Below, piece after piece: positions 1-6,116 of a stretch of DNA of 12,213 nucleotides (positions within the stretch are counted from its first letter, which is position 1; the number at the start of each line of letters is the position of its first letter). Location of the stretch: assembly GCA_020723365.1 (NCBI GenBank), contig DYJB01000072.1, positions 675 to 12,887 of the forward strand. Direction: 5' to 3'. The position numbers and the translations under genes are program-made. Origin of the DNA: Candidatus Aquidulcis sp. (lineage in GTDB: Bacteria; Chloroflexota; Anaerolineae; Anaerolineales; E44-bin32). The notes below the pieces were generated by a model that searched no databases, was not told the DNA's origin, and saw nothing but the letters and a program-made list of their open reading frames with translations.

Positions 1-2
1 CG

Positions 3-27
3 GCACGACGCCCAAGGGGCGTCGTGT
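3..27 (-). terminator. Hairpin downstream of the phosphohexomutase gene
   Basis: CACGACGCCC (4-13) pairs with GGGCGTCGTG (17-26) around a 3-base loop, and a G-T pair extends the stem by one. It lies about 45 bases past the phosphohexomutase stop codon, where a terminator would be expected. No T-rich tail follows on either strand within the window, and on the minus strand only two bases remain before the edge. An intrinsic terminator is therefore only a possibility; a 3'-end stabilising hairpin would look the same. Confidence 0.4.
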
Positions 28-70
28 GCATCTCGCGCCACACAGGGTAGCGTCGGTCGGGTCGTTCCGT

Positions 71-1531
71 TCAGACGCGCAGGTCGGCCACCGAGCGGCC
101 GTGGGCCAGCAGGGACTCGACCATGCCGGGCTCGCGGGCTTCGGCGTAGATGCGCAGCACTGGCTCGGTCCCCGAGGGCCGGATGAGCAGCCACGAATCG
201 TCGGCCAGCAGGTACTTGACGCCATCGAGGGTATTCACGGACTGCAGCGCCACGCCGCCGATGGACGCCGGAGCATCGGCCGCCAGCCGCTCGACCATCT
301 TCGACTTCGACACCGGGTGCGCCAGTCGCAGGTCGTTGCGGGCGTAGTGCGATGGGCCGACTTCCTTCAGCAGCGCCTCCACCAGTTCGGCCAACGTCGC
401 CCTGGTCGCCGCCACCATTTCGACCAGCAGCAGCGCCATCAGCACCCCGTCGCCCTCGGGGATGTGCCCCTTGAACGACATTCCGCCGGACTCCTCGCCC
501 CCGATGAGCACATCACCTTTGAGCATGTGGTCGGCGATATGGTTGAAGCCGACAGGCGTCTCGATCACCTCCAGCCCGTAGGCGGCGCCCAGCCGGTTGA
601 TCATCTGGGTGGTCGAGATGGTCTTGACGATCTTGCCGCGCCAGCCGCGCTGCCGCACCAGGTACTGGACGGCCAGCGCCAGGATGCGGTGGGGGTCGAC
701 GAACTGGCCGCGCCCGTCCATGGCGCCGATGCGGTCGGCGTCGCCGTCGGTGGCCAGCCCCAGGGAGCCGTGTCCGGCGGCAATGGCGCCGGCCAACGCG
801 CCCAGGTACCTGGCGATCGGCTCGGGGTGGATGCCGCCGAAGCCGGGGTTCATCTCACCGCGCACCTCGAACACCTCGCAGCCCGTGCCCTGCAGGATGC
901 CCTTGATCTGTCCGCGCCCGGAACCGAACATCGAGTCGACGATGACCTGCTGCGGATGGTCGGCGATGACGTCGAAGTCGATCAGCGTGCGCAGGTGGTC
1001 GTAGTAGGCCGGGGTGGGGTTGAAGCGCTGCAGGCGGCCGAGGCGGCGCGCTTCCTCGGCGTCCATCACGTTCGGGCCGCGCGCCCGCGACTCGTTGTCG
1101 TTCAGGTAGACCTCGACTCGCCGGCACTGCTCGGGGGAGGCCGAGCCGCCGTAGGCTGCCTTGAGCTTGACGCCGTTGTAGCGCGGGGCGTTGTGCGAGG
1201 CGGTGATCATGATGCCGCCGATGGCGCCCAGCTGGCGCACAGCCAGCGAGACGGCCGGCGTGGGCACGTCGGCGGTCGTCAGGTGCACGGTGAAGCCGTT
1301 GGCGGCCAGCACCCGCGAGGCCTCCAGGGCGAAGCGGTCCGAGAGAAAGCGGGTGTCGAAGCCGACGACCATCTTCGTCGGATCGGGGGTGAGGCCGTTG
1401 GACGTGCCGTTGAGCCACTCGCCCGAGGCGACGGCGTCGGCGATGGCCTGTGAGATCTGCCGCAGGTTGGAGAAGGTGAAGGTGTCGGAGATGACGCCGC
1501 GCCAGCCATCGGTACCGAAGTGGATCGCCAT
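71..1531 (-). CDS. Phosphoglucomutase/phosphomannomutase family protein (alpha-D-phosphohexomutase)
   Basis: Cytosolic enzyme that interconverts hexose 1-phosphate and 6-phosphate through a phosphoserine and a bisphosphate intermediate, linking glycolysis to nucleotide-sugar and polysaccharide synthesis. All four domain signatures of the superfamily are present in the 486 residues: an N-terminal GTDGWRG (residues 6-12), the active-site loop TASHN with Ser112 as phospho-acceptor, the Mg-binding DGDADR (Asp262, Asp264, Asp266), the sugar-binding GGEESGG (344-350), and the C-terminal phosphate-binding RPSGTEP (451-457). Length is typical and nothing is missing. The ATG at 1531 fits the conserved beginning of the family; only a weak G-rich stretch precedes it as an SD. 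The gene has its own promoter at 1607-1636 and appears monocistronic in the window. Whether glucose-, mannose- or glucosamine-phosphate is the main substrate cannot be read from the motifs; the GlmM-type serine loop is not obvious, so PGM/PMM is preferred. Confidence 0.95.
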   Translation of the reverse strand: MAIHFGTDGWRGVISDTFTFSNLRQISQAIADAVASGEWLNGTSNGLTPDPTKMVVGFDTRFLSDRFALEASRVLAANGFTVHLTTADVPTPAVSLAVRQLGAIGGIMITASHNAPRYNGVKLKAAYGGSASPEQCRRVEVYLNDNESRARGPNVMDAEEARRLGRLQRFNPTPAYYDHLRTLIDFDVIADHPQQVIVDSMFGSGRGQIKGILQGTGCEVFEVRGEMNPGFGGIHPEPIARYLGALAGAIAAGHGSLGLATDGDADRIGAMDGRGQFVDPHRILALAVQYLVRQRGWRGKIVKTISTTQMINRLGAAYGLEVIETPVGFNHIADHMLKGDVLIGGEESGGMSFKGHIPEGDGVLMALLLVEMVAATRATLAELVEALLKEVGPSHYARNDLRLAHPVSKSKMVERLAADAPASIGGVALQSVNTLDGVKYLLADDSWLLIRPSGTEPVLRIYAEAREPGMVESLLAHGRSVADLRV

Positions 1532-1565
1532 ACGCCCCCGCAGAGGAAGTGGGATTCAGGTGGGG

Positions 1566-1599
1566 CCCCGCCGGAGAGCCGTTCCCCCGTCCGGCGGGG
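1566..1599 (-). promoter_or_regulatory. Hairpin at the predicted 5' end of the phosphohexomutase mRNA
   Basis: CCCCGCCGGA (1566-1575) and TCCGGCGGGG (1590-1599) form a perfect 10-bp GC-rich stem with a 14-base loop. The transcription start expected from the promoter at 1607-1636 is near base 1600, so the stem would begin at or within a base or two of the mRNA 5' end. A 5'-terminal stem of this kind is known to protect transcripts from 5'-end-dependent decay in other bacteria. It could also be an operator. The pairing is seen directly; the role is inferred. Confidence 0.45.
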
Positions 1600-1606
1600 C
1601 AGGTCG

Positions 1607-1636
1607 ATTCTAACCGTCCGGCAAGAAGTCGGTCAA
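1607..1636 (-). promoter_or_regulatory. Sigma70-type promoter for the phosphohexomutase gene
   Basis: Read on the minus strand: a -35 TTGACC (1631-1636), an 18-base spacer and a -10 TAGAAT (1607-1612). Each box matches the consensus at five of six positions. The predicted start near 1600 gives a leader of about 69 bases before the ATG at 1531. The -10 is followed by C, giving TAGAATC, the same heptamer as in both promoters between the lipoprotein gene and uvrC. Confidence 0.65.
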
Positions 1637-1647
1637 CCCGCCAATGC

Positions 1648-1699
1648 GCACGGGCGTTCTAGTGCGCCCGTGCCCGCCAGGCGTTCGGAGCGCAACGCC
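1648..1699 (-). terminator. Two hairpins downstream of the glycerate kinase gene
   Basis: The first pairs GCACGGGCG (1648-1656) with CGCCCGTGC (1665-1673) around an 8-base loop. The second pairs GGCGTT (1680-1685) with AACGCC (1694-1699), also around 8 bases. They lie between the glycerate kinase stop at 1710 and the -35 box of the next promoter, where transcription from upstream should end. Neither is followed by a T-run on the minus strand, so they are not canonical intrinsic terminators. They may act with Rho or as 3'-end caps. Confidence 0.4.
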
Positions 1700-1709
1700 G
1701 GATGACGTC

Positions 1710-3011
1710 TCAGGCATCGTAGGTCAGCCCGATGACGAGGTCGTTCAGATTGGTCCCCGTCGGCCCGGTGAGCAGCAGCGCGCCGATCTGACCGAGGAAC
1801 GGGTACGTGTCGTGGGTCTCTAGCGCCTGGCGAGCGTCCAGGCCGCTGGCGCGCGCCCGCTCGATCGTGCGGCCATCGACCCAGGCACCGGCGGCGTCGG
1901 TTGGGCCGTCGATGCCATCCGAAGCGAAAGATGCCAGCAGCACGCGATCGACGCCGTCGAGGCTGGGCGCGGCGCTGCGTGCGAGTTCCTGGTTTCGCCC
2001 GCCGCGCCCGCCGCGGCGCAGCGTGACAGTCGTCTCACCGCCAGCCAGCAGGCAGGCCGGAGACGCCGAGCTGCGCAGACGGCGGCCGAGCCGGGCTCCG
2101 ACGGTCGAGGCTTCCCCCTGCAGGCGCTCCGTCAGGACCTGCACGCGGAAGCCGAGGCGGCGCGCTTCGGCGGCAGCCGCCGAAAGCAAGTCGGCGTTGC
2201 GGGCGAGGATGAGATTGGCCGGCGGCGAATCGACGGTCGCCGGGGGCGCCGGCTGGGAGAGTGCTTCGCGTACCGATGCTGGAACGGCAGACCAGAGGCC
2301 AAGGCGCTCGAGCGTGCGCCGCCCCAGCCCGGGAGAGCGGGTTGGCAACACGCTCGGGCCCGAGGCGACGGAGGCGGGATCGTCGCCGACGACGTCGGAG
2401 AGCAGCAGGCCAACGAGGCGCGCCGGTGAGGCCGCCCGCGCCAGCCCGCCGCCCTTGAGTTCGGAGAGCTGTGCGCGGACGGTGTTGACGGCGGTGATGG
2501 GCGCGCCGGCAAGGAGAAGCTGCGTCGTCAGCCGGCGCAGGTCATCGAGGCCGATCCCCGGCCGGAGCGCCTCGGCCATGGCCGAGCCGCCGCCGGACAC
2601 GAGCGCCAGGACAACATCACCTCGCCGTGCTTGCCCAGCGAGGGCGAGCATCGCCCTCCCGGCGCGCAGGCTGTCTTCATCCGGAAGAGGGTGGCCGGTC
2701 CGAATGAGATGGACGCTCGGTGGATAGACATACCCGCCGGGCCCAAGCTCGGTCACGATACCGGCGGTGATGCGCTTGCCCAGGATCTCGAGCGCGGCCG
2801 AAGCCATCGCCGGCGCGGCCTTGCCAAGGGCAACCAGGAACACGCGGCTGCCGCGCGGCAGGGCGATGCGGCTACGCCCAATCCGAAGCCCATTGCCATC
2901 CAGGTGAAGAGCGCGCCGGACGGCGGCGGCCGGGTCAGCGGCGGCCAGCGCCGCGCCGAGCAGCGCGGCCAGGTGATCAAGGCGATCGGTGTAGCGAGGG
3001 CCGCGGCTCAC
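1710..3011 (-). CDS. Glycerate 2-kinase (MOFRL family, DUF4147)
   Basis: Predicted ATP-dependent cytosolic kinase making 2-phosphoglycerate from D-glycerate, which feeds photorespiratory, serine or tartrate-type carbon into lower glycolysis. With the GTG start at 3011 the protein has 433 residues, normal for the family. Visible signatures are GKAAPAM with the conserved Lys64, GHPLPDE (106-112), SGGGSA (139-144), then VGDDPASVASGPS, a GGETTVTLRGGRGGRNQE-like segment, SDGIDGPTDAAGA and the C-terminal TGTNLNDL of the MOFRL domain. The frame stays open upstream to an ATG at 3125, but that would add about 38 low-complexity residues and overlap the preceding gene by 110 bases. The GTG lies 4 bases after that gene's stop and has GGGAG (3021-3025) upstream, so it is preferred. 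An ATG at 3056 is a weaker alternative. It is the last gene of a tightly spaced minus-strand group. The family also includes hydroxypyruvate reductase-annotated TtuD proteins, but the kinase is the better-supported activity. Confidence 0.9.
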   Translation of the reverse strand: MSRGPRYTDRLDHLAALLGAALAAADPAAAVRRALHLDGNGLRIGRSRIALPRGSRVFLVALGKAAPAMASAALEILGKRITAGIVTELGPGGYVYPPSVHLIRTGHPLPDEDSLRAGRAMLALAGQARRGDVVLALVSGGGSAMAEALRPGIGLDDLRRLTTQLLLAGAPITAVNTVRAQLSELKGGGLARAASPARLVGLLLSDVVGDDPASVASGPSVLPTRSPGLGRRTLERLGLWSAVPASVREALSQPAPPATVDSPPANLILARNADLLSAAAAEARRLGFRVQVLTERLQGEASTVGARLGRRLRSSASPACLLAGGETTVTLRRGGRGGRNQELARSAAPSLDGVDRVLLASFASDGIDGPTDAAGAWVDGRTIERARASGLDARQALETHDTYPFLGQIGALLLTGPTGTNLNDLVIGLTYDA

Positions 3012-3015
3012 GGCC

Positions 3016-3870
3016 TCACGCTCCCGGCCGTGGCGGGAGATGACCCCAGGTCGCATCGAACCGCTCACCGGCCTCGACGGGCATGGGAAGCCGATTCTCG
3101 GGCGACGGCAATGGGCAGGTGGCAAAGGGCGTGAAAGCGCACGGTGGGTTGTAGGCGCGGTTGAAGTCGAGCTGCACGCGGTCTCCCTGCACGGCGTCGG
3201 TCGTCAGGAACCGTCCGGCGGGATAGGTCGTTTCACCGTTCGTCGTATCGGCGAAGAGCAGGAACAGCCCGTCGTCGTCGGCTTCGGTTACCAGCAGACG
3301 CGCCGGCGCGCCCGCCAGGTCGAAGTCGACATGCCCCGGGCAGGCCCCGATCTGTGAATCGCCCAGCACGTTGAGGATCGTTATCGCTCTCGGCGGATCG
3401 TAGCGCACGAAGGTCGCCGGCCGGAGGTACTGCTCGCGGACGGGGAACCACGTGCGGCCGGGGAACGCCCGGCGGTTGGGCGAGGCGCGGTGCCAGACGC
3501 GAAGTCCTTGACGGTCCCCGCGCTGCACAAGCACGAAGGTCACCTCACCCAGGCGGATGCGGGTCGGCGCCTCGCTGGTGTCGCCCTGGAGCGTGATCGT
3601 TCCGACCGGCACGCCCTCGACGAGCGCCTCGACGCCCGGGGCGGCGCGGAACCGCGCCTGGTCGCCCTCGAGCACGACGTCGCCGACGTGGGCGGGAGCC
3701 GAGCCGGGGGGGAGCAGGAGGGGGCATCCCGGTTCTGAGCCGATCCGATTCACTCCAGGCGATAGCCAGAAAAGGCCGCACAGGGAGAGCCAGCCCTCTT
3801 CGCGCCGCAAAGCGGCGTCCATCGATTGGCGCCAGGCGAGGGTGGCCTGCAGATCGTACTCGGCGGTCAT
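3016..3870 (-). CDS. DUF1684 domain protein
   Basis: A 284-residue soluble protein with no signal peptide or membrane segment, recognised as DUF1684. Near the N-terminus it has the family pattern of a tryptophan-rich helix, WLSLCGLFWLSPGVNRIGS. A central beta-rich part carries RASPNRRAFPGRTWFP, and the C-terminus has the very characteristic DFNRAYNPPCAFTPFATCPLP followed by ENRLPMPVEAGE. The family has no established biochemical function that I know; the conserved N-P-P-C-A-F and C-P-L-P segment looks like a binding or catalytic site. The ATG at 3870 is preceded by GGAAGG (3875-3880) with 4-base spacing and lies 13 bases after the protease stop. The glycerate kinase begins 4 bases after this gene ends, so the three are probably translated from one message. 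Any link to glycerate metabolism is only suggested by position. Confidence 0.88.
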   Translation of the reverse strand: MTAEYDLQATLAWRQSMDAALRREEGWLSLCGLFWLSPGVNRIGSEPGCPLLLPPGSAPAHVGDVVLEGDQARFRAAPGVEALVEGVPVGTITLQGDTSEAPTRIRLGEVTFVLVQRGDRQGLRVWHRASPNRRAFPGRTWFPVREQYLRPATFVRYDPPRAITILNVLGDSQIGACPGHVDFDLAGAPARLLVTEADDDGLFLLFADTTNGETTYPAGRFLTTDAVQGDRVQLDFNRAYNPPCAFTPFATCPLPSPENRLPMPVEAGERFDATWGHLPPRPGA

Positions 3871-3883
3871 CCGGCCTTCCGTG

Positions 3884-4726
3884 CTACAGCCGAGGGCCCG
3901 GCCGGCTGCCCGCGGAGGCCTGCGTAGGCCGGGGAGCCAGAGAGCGGGTGTGCTCCCGCCAGCGAAGGAAAATCACGAGCGTGAGCAGCAGGCCCAGTTG
4001 GAGGGCGATCGCCGATCCCGGATTCAGGAACGCCAGGACGGTCCCGGAGGACTGGTGGGCAAGCATGGCCACGAGCAGATTCCGCCCGGAAAGATTGAAG
4101 AGCGAGTCGATCACGAACGACAGCCCCACCATAGAGAGAAACGAGTCAGCTGACGGCGGGAGCCCGAACGTGAGGTTCATCGGCTGATGCCAGGCCCACC
4201 ACAAGACGCCCACCAGAAGGCTGCCCCAGTGCCGGCCGAACCTGCCCTGCACGATCGGCAGGGCGAAGCCTCGCCACCCGGGTTCTTCGAACAGCGGGCT
4301 GGTGACGAGCGAGGTGGCGAAGTGGAGCGCCATGACCAGCACGACGCCAGCCCCGAGTCCGTCGGGACCGGGCCTGATCCATCGCAGCGGTTCGTCCGGG
4401 TCCAACAGGGTGGAGCCCGCGTTCCCCAGCAGGGTGATGGCGGGGAAAGCAAGGGCCGCGACAAGGAACCAGACCGGCCGGGTCCCTCGCAGCCGGATCT
4501 GGGACAGGATCGCGCGTAGTGAGATCTCCTTCCCGGTAAGCCGGTCAAGGATCGCCAGCGCGAGGAGCGGCGCCAATCCGCCGAGGGTGGAGAAGAGGTA
4601 GACGACGGGGCTCGGTTCACGGCCATCGTACAGGCGAGACATCACGAACCACGATGCCCACGCGACGGTGAAGGCCAGGGCATAGAAGATGATGATTCTA
4701 TGCTTGAGGGTGACGGCTTTCATCAT
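3884..4726 (-). CDS. CPBP-family (Abi/CAAX-like) intramembrane metalloprotease
   Basis: A 280-residue multi-pass membrane protein. Hydrophobic segments lie roughly at residues 11-30, 41-60, 85-104, 125-145, 168-182, 190-205 and 225-255. Motif 1 of the family is intact as EEPGWRG, with Glu147, Glu148 and Arg152. Motif 2 is WWAWHQP with His180, and a second histidine (MLAHQSSG) fits the third motif. These residues form the glutamate/histidine active site of Rce1-like proteases. Bacterial members process or shield bacteriocins or have unknown membrane substrates, and the substrate here is unknown. There are two adjacent ATGs (4726 and 4723). GAGG lies 3 bases before the first and 6 before the second, so the second may be the true start. 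A 66-base gap separates it from the upstream lipoprotein gene, with no clear promoter, and it is nearly contiguous with DUF1684 downstream. Confidence 0.9.
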   Translation of the reverse strand: MMKAVTLKHRIIIFYALAFTVAWASWFVMSRLYDGREPSPVVYLFSTLGGLAPLLALAILDRLTGKEISLRAILSQIRLRGTRPVWFLVAALAFPAITLLGNAGSTLLDPDEPLRWIRPGPDGLGAGVVLVMALHFATSLVTSPLFEEPGWRGFALPIVQGRFGRHWGSLLVGVLWWAWHQPMNLTFGLPPSADSFLSMVGLSFVIDSLFNLSGRNLLVAMLAHQSSGTVLAFLNPGSAIALQLGLLLTLVIFLRWREHTRSLAPRPTQASAGSRPGPRL

Positions 4727-4792
4727 TGTCCTCGGTGCGGTGTGAGAGTTTGTGGGAGGTCGACCATGGCCGAATCAGGGTGCTGCTCGAGC

Positions 4793-6064
4793 TCAAGGGC
4801 GGGGAAGCGCCTGGACGGCGCGCGAGGCGGCGGCTTCCGGCGTGAGCTCGCCGGTGAGGGCCGCCTCGGCTGCCTGGCGCAGGATGGGGCCGAACAGCGC
4901 CAAATCATCGGGCGTCGGGAGCGGGGCACAGCGGGCTGCCAGCAGGCCCGCCAGCGAGGTCAGGTCATCTTCCGGCCAAGTGCCCAGTGCCGTGGCGCCG
5001 GCTGGCAGCAATCCCAGGGCGCGCGTCCACGGCCCGGAGAATTCCGGATCGGACAGCCAGCGCGCCAGCTCGACGGCCAGCGGCTCAGGCCCCGACGGCC
5101 GGGAGGGAAGCGCCCATGTCCAGGCCCGAACGAAGCAGGCTCCCTGCCCATCGCCTGTAGGCGACGGCCCGACTGGAAGCAGGTCGCCGGGTGCGGAGGC
5201 GGCGAAGGGAGTGAAGGCGATCAGGCCGGCGTTGATCTTGCCGCTGAGGAGCGCCTCGCCGGTCGTGTCGCTGCCCTCATGTTGTCGTGAGGTGAGCGGC
5301 AGCAGCCCGCCGGCGCGGGCTGCAACATAGAAGGAGAGGACTTCTTGCAGGGCGAGGCGGTCGAGGGTGGGGGCGCCGTCGGCGTCGCGGAGCCGCCCGC
5401 CGGCGGCCAGGTACTGGCCGAGCGTGAAGCGGGCCGTGGGGTCGCCCAGCGGGAGGAGAAAGACGGTGCTCCCGGTCAGCAAGTCCGTCCAGGTACGCGG
5501 CGCGTCCGTGTAGGCCGTGGCGCGGTAGGCGAAGAGGTCCGCTTCGGCGGCGAAGGGCAGGCCGGCGACCCCTCCGCCGGTGCGGGAGCTTGCGAGGATT
5601 GCATCCGCCAGTGCCCAGGACTCAGGGACGGAGCTCATGTCGTCCCAGAAGGCAATCCTCTCGGCGGAGGCGGCGCCGGCCAGCTCGACGGCGTCGAGGG
5701 CCGCCAGATCGGGAAGCACGGACGGTGCGGCCTGATACGCCGCCGCCAGCGCCTCCGTCATGCCCGCCGGGCCCGAGCGTCCCTTGATGCGCACCTGCAG
5801 GCGCGCCCCCGGGTGCGCCTGGTCGAAGGCCTGCAGCCGCGCGGCGAAGAGAATCGCGGCCTCGCCGCTGCCATCCGGCGAGAGATCGGGCGGAACCCAG
5901 ATGGTGAGCGCGCGCGGCGTATCCGGGGGCACAGGGAGGGTGGAGGCGGGACCCGTGGAGAGGGCCGGTTCCGGTGTGGACGGTGCAGGATCGGTCGCCC
6001 GGCTGCCCGGCGCGCAGGCGCTGAGCAGCGCGGCCAGCAGCAGAGTCAACCTGACGGCGCGCAT
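4793..6064 (-). CDS. Extracellular solute-binding lipoprotein (ABC transporter family 1-like)
   Basis: A 423-residue secreted lipoprotein. The N-terminus MRAVRLTLLLAALLSAC is a classic lipoprotein signal with lipobox LSAC and Cys17 as the lipidated residue. A proline/serine/threonine-rich linker follows to about residue 50, then a periplasmic-binding fold beginning ALTIWVPPDLSP. The spacing of segments such as the early AFDQAHPGARLQVRIKG, a later LPDLAALDAVELA and GGGVAGLPFAAEADLFAYR resembles family 1 carbohydrate-binding proteins (MalE/UgpB-like). The ligand cannot be told from sequence. No ABC permease or ATPase lies next to it, which is odd for this family: the partner must be elsewhere, or the protein works as a sensor or scavenger. 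The start codon is only 6 bases past a -10 box (6071-6076) and no SD is visible, so the mRNA is probably leaderless. Binding-protein family is firm; exact subclass is not. Confidence 0.82.
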   Translation of the reverse strand: MRAVRLTLLLAALLSACAPGSRATDPAPSTPEPALSTGPASTLPVPPDTPRALTIWVPPDLSPDGSGEAAILFAARLQAFDQAHPGARLQVRIKGRSGPAGMTEALAAAYQAAPSVLPDLAALDAVELAGAASAERIAFWDDMSSVPESWALADAILASSRTGGGVAGLPFAAEADLFAYRATAYTDAPRTWTDLLTGSTVFLLPLGDPTARFTLGQYLAAGGRLRDADGAPTLDRLALQEVLSFYVAARAGGLLPLTSRQHEGSDTTGEALLSGKINAGLIAFTPFAASAPGDLLPVGPSPTGDGQGACFVRAWTWALPSRPSGPEPLAVELARWLSDPEFSGPWTRALGLLPAGATALGTWPEDDLTSLAGLLAARCAPLPTPDDLALFGPILRQAAEAALTGELTPEAAASRAVQALPRP

Positions 6065-6070
6065 GCGTTG

Positions 6071-6079
6071 ATTCTAGCA
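6071..6079 (-). promoter_or_regulatory. Extended -10 promoter of the solute-binding lipoprotein gene
   Basis: On the minus strand this reads TGC-TAGAAT, an extended -10 with five of six matches to TATAAT and the upstream TG. The start codon at 6064 lies 6 bases beyond it, so transcription should begin at or within a base or two of the A of the ATG. No good -35 box is present at the right distance; the extended -10 would compensate. It forms the left arm of an exact inverted repeat with the uvrC promoter. Confidence 0.6.
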
Positions 6080-6098
6080 CCGGGCCCGCAAGGCCGTA

Positions 6099-6107
6099 TG
6101 CTAGAAT
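6099..6107 (+). promoter_or_regulatory. Extended -10 promoter of uvrC
   Basis: TGC-TAGAAT, identical to the promoter on the opposite strand. The uvrC ATG at 6117 lies 9 bases after the box, predicting a leader of only a few bases, and no SD is seen. The -35 position (6079-6084) reads ACCGGG and has little similarity to consensus. The two -10 boxes are 25 bases apart, so polymerase should be able to occupy only one direction at a time. Confidence 0.6.
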
Positions 6108-6116
6108 CGCCAGCCT

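Noticed and set aside
26..1453. A 475-codon plus-strand frame opposite the phosphohexomutase gene
   Set aside because: It is the complementary frame of a well-supported gene, with composition bias (G, V, H, R, D) and no domain pattern.
3012..3125. Longer N-terminus for the glycerate kinase, starting at the ATG at 3125 or at 3056
   Set aside because: The extension overlaps the DUF1684 gene by up to 110 bases, is low in family resemblance, and the GTG at 3011 has a usable SD and normal gene spacing.
4691..4702. A further TAGAAT-type -10 on the minus strand just inside the protease gene
   Set aside because: It lies within codons of the conserved-looking N-terminus (KHRIIIFYA), after a start with its own SD, and has no -35. 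Chance occurrence is more likely.
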